From: Lachnospiraceae bacterium
Lineage (GTDB): Bacteria > Bacillota > Clostridia > Lachnospirales > Lachnospiraceae
Length of the DNA: 64,000 nt
Assembly (NCBI GenBank): GCA_009774215.1
Contig: VSNH01000004.1
Span: forward strand, 15,724 to 79,723
Direction: 5' to 3'
Shown here: positions 31,668 through 41,126 of the stretch, piece after piece
How positions within the stretch are numbered: position 1 is the stretch's first letter
How the letters are laid out: every line of letters begins with the position of its first letter
Program-made: the position numbers and the translations under genes
Notes under the pieces: generated by a model
Database searches by the model: none
Told to the model about the DNA's origin: nothing
Seen by the model: the letters and a program-made list of their open reading frames with translations, nothing else

Positions 31668-34600
31668 AAAGTCGTTTTATGAAAGCACAAAGCTGACTAA
31701 GAAAGAGCTGCGTGATATTGCGAAGCAGGCGGCAAAGTCTGCAGAACTGGCAAACGGCACATACGGCTCCATGGGGCAGAAGATAAGCCGGGGGCTGAAA
31801 GATGCCGAGCCCGCCTTTTCTGGGTTGGAGAAGGCGGCAAAGGCATCTTTTAAAAGCATTGAGCTTATGGCAGGTATGGCGGGTGCGGGGATATCTGCCG
31901 GGCTGATTGGTTCCATTCATGTGGGATCAGAGTTTGAGTCTGCCTTTGCTGGCGTAAAAAAGACAGTAAATGCGACAAGTGAAGAGCTGGCGCAGATGCG
32001 GGCTGATTTAAGGAGGATGGCAAAAGAAGAAATTCCAATGACGGCGGCGGAATTGTCGGCAATCGCGGAATCAGGCGGTCAGCTTGGCATCCGCAACGAA
32101 AATATCATTGAATTTTCGGCAACGATGGCAAACATGGATGTGGCTACGAACCTGACCAGCGACGAGGCGGCGACAGAGTTTGCACAGTTTGCAAACATTG
32201 TAAATATGCAGCAGGATAAATTTGATGAACTTGGAAGCACAGTGGTAGAGCTGGGAAATAACATGGCGACTACCGAGTCGGATATCGTGTCGATGGGAAT
32301 GAGGATTGCGGCAGCGGGCAATCAGGTAAAATTGTCAGAGCCGGACATCATGGCTTATTCTGCGGCATTATCATCGGTAGGAATCGAGGCAGAGGCGGGC
32401 GGTACAGCATTTTCAAAAATGCTAACAAAGCTGCAGATGGCGGTGGAAACAGGAGAAGGCTTGAAAAACTATGCAAAAGTGGCAGGCATGACGGGAAGTG
32501 AGTTTAAGAAGGCTTTTACAGAAGATGCCACTACAGCTATTAATGCTTTCCTTTCCGGGCTTGGTGATACAGAGAGAAACGGGAAGAGCGCAATCGCGGT
32601 TCTGGATGAGATGGGGCTGACAGAAGTGAGACTGAGAGATACCCTGCTGCGGGCATCTAATGCCAGCGGCATGTTTGAAGATGCTTTGGAGATGGCGTCA
32701 GACGCATGGGAGGAGAACACGGCATTGACAAAGGAGGCTGAACAGCGGTACAAGACGCTGGAAAGCCAGACGCAGATGACAAAGAATAAGATCACTGATC
32801 TGGGAATCAGTGTTTATGATGACTTGAGACCGGGGCTGACAGAGGGGATCGGTCTGGTTAATGAGTTTATAGACAGCATGGCAGGAAATGAAGATGCAAT
32901 CGGGGATATGATAGAGTCTGCAACAAAGAAACTGCCCACCATGGTACGGAAGACGAAGGAAGCAGGCGAAGCAATCGGCGATTTTGCGGAGCCTTTTCTG
33001 GCTGTGGGAGGGTGGCTTGCTGACAATCCGGGTGTGATTACCGGGGCAATCGCAGGGATCGGGTCAGCTCTTACGGCATACAAGGTAGCTTCCGGCGTGT
33101 CCGCGCTGGTGAGTGCCCTCGGGGCATTGAATCCTGTTGGGATGGCAATTATGGGGCTTGGCGCGGTGGCGGGTGTGATTACCGGGATCGGGACGGCAGT
33201 AAAAAAAGCGTCCAACGAGGCAAAAAGGGCGAACCTGGACGCCCATTTCGGAAAGATAACACTTTCACTTGAAGATTTGCAGGAAACGGCATCGCACATC
33301 GTGCAGAGCAAGGAGCTGGATATGATCCGCGAGTCCGTTCTGGCAATGGACGAGGCGGAGGGAATCGCGGATGATATCAAGTCCACGACGGACGCCCTCA
33401 ATAAAATGAACTGGAAGATTTCCATGGGCATGGAGCTCGGGGAGGCAGAGCAGGAGAAGTATAGGAGCCAGGTCGAGGGTTATATAGCATCCACGCAGGA
33501 GTATCTGACGCAGAAACAGTATGCGGTCAATATTGCCGTGGGCGTGCTGACGGATGACGATCTGGAAGGCAATAATATTGTCACAAAGGTTAACCAATTT
33601 TACGCCACGAAGCAGAATGAGCTGCAGCAGCTAGGGACAGATTTAAACAATCTGATAACAGAAGCGTTTAATGACGGACTTCTGGATATTGATGAGGTGG
33701 AAAAGATTACACAGCTGCAGAGCCAGATGGCGGAAATTCAGAACGCACTGGCGGGAGCGGAGTATGACGCGAATCTGGAACTGATGAAGTCCGAGTATCT
33801 GACGGGCGGGGCTCTTGACGCAGACAGTTTTATGAATATGCAGGCGGAGCTGGCAGAACAGACAGCGGCAGCAGGCGAAGAGTATAGAAAGTCCTTTGTT
33901 ATGGCGGCATCCAATGCGGGGATCATGCTTCGGGACGGGACGGTTGACCAGACAGAGTACGACAGGATGATGGATGAGTTCCAGACAAATTATCTGGAGC
34001 AGATCGGAGAAATACAGGCAAAGGTAGCCGATTTCCAGAATCAGGTGATTAGAGAACAATATGCGGATGAGATCGGCGGGATTGATCTGAATGGTAAGAT
34101 CAGAGAACAGATGGGATTGTCTCTTGACAATATAGGAGCGACAGGGAATAGCGCGTTAAACTGGGATACGGATCTGATCTACAAAGGAATGGATATTGGA
34201 CTGGAGCGATCTGACAAAGCAGCATTGTCAGAACTATGGGAAGAGATGCAGCCACAGTTTGCGCAGCAACAGGAAACCGTCAGGCAGTTCCGCGAAGCCG
34301 GAAAGGCGGTGCCGGAGTCAATCAGACAGGGAATGCTTGATTCGGCGGCGATCGGTGCGCTGGTCGGAGATCAGGAAGCGATATATGCTATGATGGGGGA
34401 AGAGGCAAGGAATAACCCGGAGTATCAGGCAATGCTGGAAGACTTGCAGGAGCAGGGCACCTATATCCCGGAGCAGATAGCGGCGGGTATCAGGGAAAAT
34501 AAGCTGGTTGTGCAGAATGCAGTGATGGAAGCGTGCAACGTGGGTCTCACGCAGGGGCTCAATGCGGTGGGGCTTGGCGTGAAAATGCCGGAAATAAAGA

Positions 34601-35004
34601 CAGCAGGATATGCCGCAAGCCCGGGAACAGGTATGCCGGGTCATGCGGACGGCGGCATTTTTACGGTACCGCATATAGCGCGGTTTGCAGAGGATGGTCC
34701 AGAGGCAGCAATTCCGCTGGATGGATCCCAGAATGCGATTGATCTGTGGGTAAAAACAGGGGAGCTTCTGGGCATGGACGGTCTTTCCGGGGGCGCGGAG
34801 CCTTTGGCGGCATCTGTTGAAGAGGCGGCATACGCAGGAGCGGGAGACGTCGTGATTCAGGTGGATAACAGCCGCACGATACAGTTTAACGACGGCGCGC
34901 CGTCCAAGGACGAAATAGAGGAAATTTTGGACGATGAAAATGAGAAATTCGCGCGGCAGATGGAGGCATGGATGGCAAATAACCGGCGGGTAAGATTTTC
35001 TTAA
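31615..35004 (+). CDS. Tail tape measure protein
   Basis: The 1,129-residue protein has a TTG start behind AAGGAGGTGATCC. After a coiled-coil N-terminus come GSEFESAFAGVKKTVNAT, PMTAAELSAIAESGGQLGI and MATNLTSDEAATEFAQFANI-type segments, then a hydrophobic stretch (residues 470-530, ITGAIAGIGSALTAYK, GMAIMGLGAVAGVITGIGTAV), and coiled coils. It sets tail length. The end (HADGGIFTVPHIARFAEDGPEAAIPLD) is the usual tape measure tail. Confidence 0.93.
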   Translation: MPKSKEYELAIKIAGEVEKSFYESTKLTKKELRDIAKQAAKSAELANGTYGSMGQKISRGLKDAEPAFSGLEKAAKASFKSIELMAGMAGAGISAGLIGSIHVGSEFESAFAGVKKTVNATSEELAQMRADLRRMAKEEIPMTAAELSAIAESGGQLGIRNENIIEFSATMANMDVATNLTSDEAATEFAQFANIVNMQQDKFDELGSTVVELGNNMATTESDIVSMGMRIAAAGNQVKLSEPDIMAYSAALSSVGIEAEAGGTAFSKMLTKLQMAVETGEGLKNYAKVAGMTGSEFKKAFTEDATTAINAFLSGLGDTERNGKSAIAVLDEMGLTEVRLRDTLLRASNASGMFEDALEMASDAWEENTALTKEAEQRYKTLESQTQMTKNKITDLGISVYDDLRPGLTEGIGLVNEFIDSMAGNEDAIGDMIESATKKLPTMVRKTKEAGEAIGDFAEPFLAVGGWLADNPGVITGAIAGIGSALTAYKVASGVSALVSALGALNPVGMAIMGLGAVAGVITGIGTAVKKASNEAKRANLDAHFGKITLSLEDLQETASHIVQSKELDMIRESVLAMDEAEGIADDIKSTTDALNKMNWKISMGMELGEAEQEKYRSQVEGYIASTQEYLTQKQYAVNIAVGVLTDDDLEGNNIVTKVNQFYATKQNELQQLGTDLNNLITEAFNDGLLDIDEVEKITQLQSQMAEIQNALAGAEYDANLELMKSEYLTGGALDADSFMNMQAELAEQTAAAGEEYRKSFVMAASNAGIMLRDGTVDQTEYDRMMDEFQTNYLEQIGEIQAKVADFQNQVIREQYADEIGGIDLNGKIREQMGLSLDNIGATGNSALNWDTDLIYKGMDIGLERSDKAALSELWEEMQPQFAQQQETVRQFREAGKAVPESIRQGMLDSAAIGALVGDQEAIYAMMGEEARNNPEYQAMLEDLQEQGTYIPEQIAAGIRENKLVVQNAVMEACNVGLTQGLNAVGLGVKMPEIKTAGYAASPGTGMPGHADGGIFTVPHIARFAEDGPEAAIPLDGSQNAIDLWVKTGELLGMDGLSGGAEPLAASVEEAAYAGAGDVVIQVDNSRTIQFNDGAPSKDEIEEILDDENEKFARQMEAWMANNRRVRFS

Positions 35005-35052
35005 AAATAGATTCATTTTGAACAGCTCCGATTTGAAACGAAAGGTGAATAT

Positions 35053-35250
35053 ATGTATAAGACAAAACAGGGGGAATGCTGGGACGAGGTGGCAAAAAAG
35101 GTCTACGGAAGCGAGAAGTACACGGGATATCTGATGCAGAATAACCTTCCACTTCTCGATATTGCGGTCTTTTCTGCGGGAACGGTGGTTAATACGCCTG
35201 ATCTGCCAGCAGACGAAACAGATATTCCTATATGGAGGAAACAGGGATGA
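35053..35250 (+). CDS. Tail protein X
   Basis: The 65-residue protein has YKTKQGECWDEVAKKVYGSE and ends in PDLPADETDIPIWRKQG, the P2 gpX family with a LysM-like fold. Overlaps the next gene. Confidence 0.88.
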   Translation: MYKTKQGECWDEVAKKVYGSEKYTGYLMQNNLPLLDIAVFSAGTVVNTPDLPADETDIPIWRKQG

Positions 35251-36521
35251 GCAGGGCGAGACGGGCATCAATTAGTGTAAGCTATGAACACGTGAATATT
35301 ACGGATGAGATAGCGGGCAGTGTCAAGTCGCTCACATATACGGATGCGGCATCTGGGGAATCAGACGCATTATCCCTGTCACTGCAGGATCGGGACAGGA
35401 AGTGGATGGGGAGCTGGGCACCGCAGAAAGGGGACCACATAAGCGCAACGACAGCCTTTCACGATTGGGATGGGGAAGGTGACAGCTGGAGCATTTACTG
35501 TGGTTCTTTTGAGGTGGACGACATTTCCATGTCCGGCCCGCCGCCTGCCTGCACGATCGGAGCGGTATCCATCCCGAGATCGACGGCTTTCAACGAGGAA
35601 GAACGGACAAAGAACTGGGAAGAGGTCACCGTGAAGGAGATCGCGGAGGAAATTGCGTCCAGAGCAGGGATATCATTATACTACGAGGCAGAGGATATCC
35701 CGGTGCGATCAATGGAGCAGGACCGCCAGACGGATTGCAAGTTTTTGTATGCAGTATGCGAAAAATACGGGCTGGCAATGAAGGTGTTTGCTGAAAAGAT
35801 CGTCATATTTGACGAGGCAGCCTATGAAACAGCACCGCCCGTTGCAGAATTGAAGTATGAAGACTTTGCCGCAGGGTACCAGTATAAATCCACGCTGGAG
35901 GGAACATACACAGGGGCAAAGATTGCTTATTCTGATCCAGGAACCGGCGAAGACCACATTGTTACCGTGGGCGGGGGTGACAGGATCAAAGAGATCAACG
36001 AGGAGGCGGATAGTGCCGCGGACGCACAGAGGAAGGCGGTTGCGGCATTAAACAACGCAAATAAGAAGGACATAACATTTTCTGGTACCGTCAAGGCAAG
36101 AAGGGAGCTGCTTGCAAGCAGATGCATCCGCATTTCAGGTTTCGGGGTGCCGGACGGCATCTACTATCTGGACAAGGTAGTGACGAAAATAAGCGGAAAC
36201 GGTGCGTCACGGCAGTCCATCGAAGCCCATAAGGTAGGATACAGGATGGACAATGCGGTTGTTCTGATAGATGAAATACCGGAAGAAACGGAAACGGGCG
36301 GCGGAGAGTACACAGTGGAGAAAGGCGATACGCTCTGGAAGATTGCAGAACAGACACTGGGGTCTCCTACCAGATACGCAGAAATTTATGACATAAACAA
36401 AGAAGTGATAGAGGAGACAGCCAGGGGACGGGGAAAAAGGGATTCAAGCAACGGACACTGGCTGTTTCCGGGTACGGCATTAAAGATTCCGGGAACGAAA
36501 GGAAGCGCGGGGAATGGCTGA
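35247..36521 (+). CDS. Late control protein D / tail hub with C-terminal LysM
   Basis: From ATG 35247 (ATGA overlap with gpX), 424 residues. The gpD fold is indicated by WEEVTVKEIAEEIASRAGISLYYEAED and EIVIFDE-like strands and the SGVGVPDGIYYLDKVV-like end. Residues 355-420 form an added LysM domain (GEYTVEKGDTLWKIAEQTLG, WLFPGTALKIPG). The LysM could help tail tip contact peptidoglycan. Confidence 0.85.
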   Translation: MSRARRASISVSYEHVNITDEIAGSVKSLTYTDAASGESDALSLSLQDRDRKWMGSWAPQKGDHISATTAFHDWDGEGDSWSIYCGSFEVDDISMSGPPPACTIGAVSIPRSTAFNEEERTKNWEEVTVKEIAEEIASRAGISLYYEAEDIPVRSMEQDRQTDCKFLYAVCEKYGLAMKVFAEKIVIFDEAAYETAPPVAELKYEDFAAGYQYKSTLEGTYTGAKIAYSDPGTGEDHIVTVGGGDRIKEINEEADSAADAQRKAVAALNNANKKDITFSGTVKARRELLASRCIRISGFGVPDGIYYLDKVVTKISGNGASRQSIEAHKVGYRMDNAVVLIDEIPEETETGGGEYTVEKGDTLWKIAEQTLGSPTRYAEIYDINKEVIEETARGRGKRDSSNGHWLFPGTALKIPGTKGSAGNG

Positions 36522-37302
36522 CAGTGAGATTAGGATAGGAAGAGTGTCATCGGTTGATTACGAGTCGGGAATGGTGCGGGTAACATACCGGGACAAGGAC
36601 GATTCGGTGACAATAAATCTTCCGACAATGAATTTCAATGATGAATACCGGATGCCGGAGCCAGGGCAGGATGTGGTTGTGGCGCATTTGTCGAACGGAA
36701 GCAGCCGCGGCGTTCTCCTCGGGACAGTGTGGAACAAAAAGAACATACCGACAGAAACCGGAGAGAAACTTTACAGAAAGGATTTTTCAAGGGAAAAAGA
36801 CGCGGCTTATGTAAAATACAGCGATGCGACGGGAGAATATCTGGTAAAGGCCGCAAATGTTCATATTAATGGCGTTAATAAGACGGTTCTTGATGGCCCG
36901 AACGTGGAGATTTTTGCAAACTTTTCTATAGCTGTACAGACAGAAAAAATGAATATCGATTTGTCATGTCTGGAAGTGACAGGCGGGGAAGAGGACAAGA
37001 TATCGGCAAGCATAAAGACGGATGTCACGATGGAGCAGGAAGAAAACGAGCTTGAGGCAGTTATATTGAAAGCATTCTTTAAGTTTGTGGAAGATATAAG
37101 GGTGCAGGCAGGAACATGCGTGGAGGTCAGGGCAGAAGAGTCCGTCACAATAAGAGCGGGCACAGATATGAATATATCGGGGAGAACAAGCAGGCTGTCG
37201 GGGGAGAACGCGGTAACCATATCGTCTGGGGGCACACTTAGGTTCTCCGACGGACAGCACAGCATCACTCTTGCAGAGATCATAGAGAGGCTGGGTGAAT
37301 AA
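36514..37302 (+). CDS. Baseplate assembly protein V
   Basis: The 262-residue protein has RIGRVSSVDYESGMVRVTYRDKD, PEPGQDVVVAHLSNGSSRGVLLGTVWNK (the OB-fold of gpV) and a repeated beta region forming the spike (VTIRAGTDMNISGRTSRLSGENAVTISSGG). It is the puncturing spike of the baseplate. Confidence 0.9.
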   Translation: MADSEIRIGRVSSVDYESGMVRVTYRDKDDSVTINLPTMNFNDEYRMPEPGQDVVVAHLSNGSSRGVLLGTVWNKKNIPTETGEKLYRKDFSREKDAAYVKYSDATGEYLVKAANVHINGVNKTVLDGPNVEIFANFSIAVQTEKMNIDLSCLEVTGGEEDKISASIKTDVTMEQEENELEAVILKAFFKFVEDIRVQAGTCVEVRAEESVTIRAGTDMNISGRTSRLSGENAVTISSGGTLRFSDGQHSITLAEIIERLGE

Positions 37303-37304
37303 AC

Positions 37305-37703
37305 ATGGGGATGGTTGGAAACTTTGGCAGCAGGATTGTTTTTGAGACATCTGACCAGAAGATACTGACTTTTTCGGGAATGACACAGAAAGTATCTGGC
37401 AAATACGCGAAGCACAGCGTGATCGGGCAGAAGGACAGACCGGAGTTTACGGGACCAGGCAGCAGGAGCGTCAGCTTTAAGATCATGCTGGATGTTATGC
37501 TCGGCATCAGACCAAGGGAAGTCATGGACAGGATCGAGGAGGCAGCAGAAAACGGGGAGACGGAATATCTGGTCATAGGCGGCCGCCCAGTGAGCGGAAA
37601 TAAGTTTTATATATCGTCAGTATCGGAGGCGTTTGATGTGGTGATGAGCCACGGAGAGATAGCCAGGGCGACGCTGAATATCAGCATGGAGGAATACTTG
37701 TGA
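37305..37703 (+). CDS. Phage tail protein U-like
   Basis: A 132-residue protein with GSRIVFETSDQKILTF, FTGPGSRSVSFKIMLD and VIGGRPVSGNKFYISSVSEAFDVVMSHGEIARATLNISMEEYL, the P2 gpU family. Directly follows gpV and overlaps gpW by 4 bp. Confidence 0.82.
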   Translation: MGMVGNFGSRIVFETSDQKILTFSGMTQKVSGKYAKHSVIGQKDRPEFTGPGSRSVSFKIMLDVMLGIRPREVMDRIEEAAENGETEYLVIGGRPVSGNKFYISSVSEAFDVVMSHGEIARATLNISMEEYL

Positions 37704-38017
37704 TCAACATACAGGCGGCAGTTATCAGGATAAACGGGATAAGGGAGAGTGAAGCGGAGAATATCAGGAGGTGCCTTACTACATTGTACTCTGTGCGGGA
37801 GGGTGAACAGCCGCTTGACAGGGATTTCGGACTTGCGCAGGACTTTCTTGACCAACCGATACCCATTGCGAAAAACATACTGGCATTGGAAGTGATTGAG
37901 AAAACCCGGCGCTATGAAAAGAGGGTAAAAGTAGAGCAGGTGGAATATGCTGCGGGCGAAGGGGGACAGTTGATCCCGGTTATATATTTAAAAAGGAGTG
38001 ATGACGCGTGGAAATGA
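37700..38017 (+). CDS. Baseplate protein W (gp25-like)
   Basis: The 105-residue protein has NIRRCLTTLYSVREGEQPLDRDFGLAQDFLDQPI, ALEVIEKTRRYEKRVKV, the conserved gp25/gpW baseplate wedge motif. Confidence 0.9.
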   Translation: MINIQAAVIRINGIRESEAENIRRCLTTLYSVREGEQPLDRDFGLAQDFLDQPIPIAKNILALEVIEKTRRYEKRVKVEQVEYAAGEGGQLIPVIYLKRSDDAWK

Positions 38018-39159
38018 AGACGGTACTGGAGTACCCGGACGTGAGCTTTATTGAGAACATGTCTATAGAAGACATGTTGGATTTTTATATAGGGGAAATG
38101 CAGAAAAAATACAGGGAACTGACGGGCAGGGATCTGGTTCTGCATGAAGCTGACCCGGTCAGGCTGATGGCATATACAAACTGCCTTCTGATCTATCAGA
38201 TTGCCCAGTATGCTGACCGCGCGGGGAAAATGGCTTTGTTGAAATACAGTTACGGTGATTACCTTGAGAATATCGGTGCTTTAAAGGGAATAGCGAGAAA
38301 TCCGGGAGCGACGGCGAAAGTAAGGCTTCGTTTCACACTGTCATCAAAACGTCCAGGGGCAACGGCCATCAGGGAGGGCATCAGGGTTACCGCTTCGGAC
38401 GGTGTATATTTTAAAACGTTAGATATGCTGGAAATTCCGGCGGGGCAGCTTTTCGGAGAAGTAAATGCAGAGTGTCGCGAAATTGGGATAAAAGGGAATG
38501 GATATGGGATCGGCGCGATCAAGACATTAGTAGACCCGGTCGCGTATGTGGAAAAAGTTGAGAACATCACAGTCTCTGAGGGCGGGGCGGATTTAGAATC
38601 GGATGAGAATCTTGCGGAGAGAATTTTCCTTGCGCCGGCTTCCTGGTCTACGGCAGGGCCGGACGATGCTTACAGATACTGGGTAAGAACATTCAATCCG
38701 GCCATAACTGATGTGATGGTAGGATCGGATATTCCGGGGGAAGTGGATATTTTCTTTATACTGCAGGATGGACAGCTGCCGGAGGAAACGATGATTGCAG
38801 AGTTAGAGCAGTATCTAAAAAATGAAGAGGTACGTCCGCTCACCGATCAGGTGATTGTCCGGGCACCGGAAATTCAGGAATATGAGATTGACCTGACATA
38901 CTACATAAACAAAAGCGACCGGGCGAGGGCATCCGCGATCAATGACCAGGTACAGGAGGCAGCACAGAAATATATCACATGGCAGAGGGAAAGGATCGGA
39001 AGGGATATTAATCCGGATCAGCTCAGAAAGATGCTTTTACTTGCAGGAGCAAAACGTCTGGAGATCAGGGAACCGCAGTTTTCCGCCATAACGCAGGCAG
39101 GCATTGCACTGCCCGTGGGAGAAATACGGGTCTTATACGGAGGAATCGAGGATGATTAA
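38008..39159 (+). CDS. Baseplate protein J
   Basis: A 383-residue gpJ wedge protein (PDVSFIENMSIEDMLDFYIGEM, DADPVRLMAY-like, SEGGADLESDENLAERI, ARYRYWVRTFNPAITDV-like, INPDQLRKMLLLAGAKRLEI). Overlaps gpW and gpI genes by a few bases. Confidence 0.92.
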   Translation: MEMKTVLEYPDVSFIENMSIEDMLDFYIGEMQKKYRELTGRDLVLHEADPVRLMAYTNCLLIYQIAQYADRAGKMALLKYSYGDYLENIGALKGIARNPGATAKVRLRFTLSSKRPGATAIREGIRVTASDGVYFKTLDMLEIPAGQLFGEVNAECREIGIKGNGYGIGAIKTLVDPVAYVEKVENITVSEGGADLESDENLAERIFLAPASWSTAGPDDAYRYWVRTFNPAITDVMVGSDIPGEVDIFFILQDGQLPEETMIAELEQYLKNEEVRPLTDQVIVRAPEIQEYEIDLTYYINKSDRARASAINDQVQEAAQKYITWQRERIGRDINPDQLRKMLLLAGAKRLEIREPQFSAITQAGIALPVGEIRVLYGGIEDD

Positions 39160-39805
39160 GATAAGCGGATGTGAGCCGATCGGACTCATGCCGGAGGCCT
39201 TGCGCGGGGACGCACAGATTAAGGCAATGAGTTATGCGCTGGGGGAGACAGCGAGGATGCTTTTGGGGAAAATAGACCCGGTGGCAGTATATGCTGGGGT
39301 CGATATCCTGCCGGAGCAGATCGTGGATCTGCTGGCAGTAGAATTTCGGGCGCAGTATTACGATACATCCCTGCCGGTTCTGGAAAAAAGGAAAGCGGTA
39401 AAAAAAGCGCTGCTATGGCATTGCAGGGCGGGAACCGTGTCCGCTGTCAGGGAATTGACAGATCTGGTGTGGAGAAGCGACTCCGCACGGGTGCAGGAAT
39501 GGTTTGAGTATGGAGCCGCGCCGTATCTGTTCAGGGTTCTTCTTGAAACAGATATGCGGATAGAGGAGGAGAAGATCGAAGACTTTCTTGCGGCACTGTG
39601 GAAAGTGAAGAACACAAGATCGCATCTGGAATCGATCACATTCAGGAGAAAGATCAGTCAGACGCTGTATGTTGGGGTGGCAGTGAAGAACAGCGGGCAC
39701 ATCATCATATCCGATGTCTGGCATGATAAATACGAAATGAAGAAGGAGGTTTATCACGGCACAGCGATGTCAAACGTACAGAGAATAAGGATAAGGGAGG
39801 GATAA
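39152..39805 (+). CDS. Tail protein I
   Basis: From ATG 39152 (217 residues, overlapping gpJ). ILPEQIVDLLAVEFRAQYYDTSLPVLEKRKAVKKALLWHCRAGTVSAVREL is the gpI signature. Connects baseplate wedge to fibres. Confidence 0.9.
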   Translation: MIKISGCEPIGLMPEALRGDAQIKAMSYALGETARMLLGKIDPVAVYAGVDILPEQIVDLLAVEFRAQYYDTSLPVLEKRKAVKKALLWHCRAGTVSAVRELTDLVWRSDSARVQEWFEYGAAPYLFRVLLETDMRIEEEKIEDFLAALWKVKNTRSHLESITFRRKISQTLYVGVAVKNSGHIIISDVWHDKYEMKKEVYHGTAMSNVQRIRIREG

Positions 39806-39811
39806 GCAAAC

Positions 39812-40741
39812 ATGGCAGAGTTTTACGCAGCGGTCACGACAGATGCAGGGCTTGCTTTATCAGCGGATCTTCTCACAGGAGAGCAGATAGTTTTTACGAA
39901 GCTGGTTACAGGCAGCGGTGTTTATGATGAGCAGGAAATGACAAGACCGATGCTGCAGAAAGCATGGCAGATCAGGGAACCGAAACAGCAGTTTGAATTT
40001 AGCAGAATCGAGAAGGCAACGGATAACTGCATTCTGCTGAAAACGCTGATGTCAAACGTCAACCTGACAGAAGGCTACAGGATGACAGAGATTGGTATCT
40101 ATGCCAAAAAGAAGGGAGAGGAGGGAGAGGAAATCCTGTATTCCATTTCCGTGGCAAAGGAGCCGGACTTTTTCCCGTGTTATAACGGGCTTGCAGCCGT
40201 GGAGATTATTGAGGAGTATTATATCACGGTATCTGATGCGGCATATGTATCATTGCAGACAAGCAGCAGCGCGGCGGTGCTTAAAGAAGATCTAGAAAAG
40301 CTGAAAGCGGAGATTCAGGCAGAACTTAATCAAAAGATAGAAGATCTCAAGAAGCAGATTGGGGATCTGTCTGAGCTGCTTACGGAGAATAAAGACTGTC
40401 TTGTGGATGCGATCAATGAGATAGCTGCAGTCATCAGACCGCTGGTAGCGTATGGATGGGCAACGGATCAGGATATTGATGATATTATCGAAGAAATCTA
40501 TGTAGAGGATCCGGACTGGGTAGGAGTGATTGATATCGCAGCTGACAGCGTGATCGAAGAAATCATCAATGGAACATATGAGGATGAATATGAAGAGGAG
40601 AGCGAAAATGTAGTATCCGACGAGGATATCGACGCGATCATAGCAGGTACATATGTTGGTGAAGAAGAGGAATCGTCTGACAGTACAAATAAAGAGGTAG
40701 ACAATATTATTAGAAATTCGTTTAAAGGAAAGGAAGCATAA
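39812..40741 (+). CDS. Tail fibre protein with acidic repeats at C-terminus
   Basis: The 309-residue protein has the collar-fibre front (AAVTTDAGLALSADLLTG ... FTKLVTGSGVY, YRMTEIGIYA) and a coiled coil (KLKAEIQAELNQKIEDLKKQ). Its last 110 residues carry repeated D-I-DxII-type acidic motifs (DQDIDDIIEEIY, DSVIEEIINGTY, DEDIDAIIAGTY, NKEVDNIIRNSF). A related motif ends the next gene. Confidence 0.82.
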   Translation: MAEFYAAVTTDAGLALSADLLTGEQIVFTKLVTGSGVYDEQEMTRPMLQKAWQIREPKQQFEFSRIEKATDNCILLKTLMSNVNLTEGYRMTEIGIYAKKKGEEGEEILYSISVAKEPDFFPCYNGLAAVEIIEEYYITVSDAAYVSLQTSSSAAVLKEDLEKLKAEIQAELNQKIEDLKKQIGDLSELLTENKDCLVDAINEIAAVIRPLVAYGWATDQDIDDIIEEIYVEDPDWVGVIDIAADSVIEEIINGTYEDEYEEESENVVSDEDIDAIIAGTYVGEEEESSDSTNKEVDNIIRNSFKGKEA

Positions 40742-40744
40742 GCA

Positions 40745-41113
40745 ATGGGAGTCATACATACATCACACTTAGAGAGATTTGCGAAAGGATTTGAACAGAA
40801 AATAACGAATCTTTTTGCAAAGAAAACTGAAATTCCGACAACGCTTCCAGCGAATGGCGGTAATGCGGCTACTGTAAATGGGCATACAGTTGCCGCGAAT
40901 GTACCGGCCGGGGCAAAATTTACAGATACTAATACGACGTACAGTCCAATGACGGGGGCAACTGCGGCAGCATCCGGCACACAGGGATTGGTTCCGGCAC
41001 CGGGGAAGGGGAAGCAAAATTCTTTTCTCAGGGGTGATGGAACATGGGCAGAAATGACCGAAGCGACAGATGCAGATATTGATCAGATTATCGCGGGAAC
41101 ATTCAACGGATAG
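40745..41113 (+). CDS. Short tail fibre-like protein
   Basis: 122 residues with phage fibre features (NGHTVAANVPAGAKFTDTNTTYS, GLVPAPGKGKQNSFLRGDGTWAE) and the ending DADIDQIIAGTFNG shared with the gene before. It lacks a receptor-binding head, so it may be a connector or a split part of a longer fibre. Confidence 0.65.
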   Translation: MGVIHTSHLERFAKGFEQKITNLFAKKTEIPTTLPANGGNAATVNGHTVAANVPAGAKFTDTNTTYSPMTGATAAASGTQGLVPAPGKGKQNSFLRGDGTWAEMTEATDADIDQIIAGTFNG

Positions 41114-41126
41114 GAGGGCTTTTATA

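Noticed and set aside
31440..31670. Tail chaperone as a frameshifted pseudogene
   Set aside because: The shift point is an exact slippery heptamer in phase, as expected of a programmed frameshift.
33064..33431. Open frames on the minus strand within the tape measure gene
   Set aside because: Low-complexity shadows of the tape measure coding sequence, no ribosome sites.
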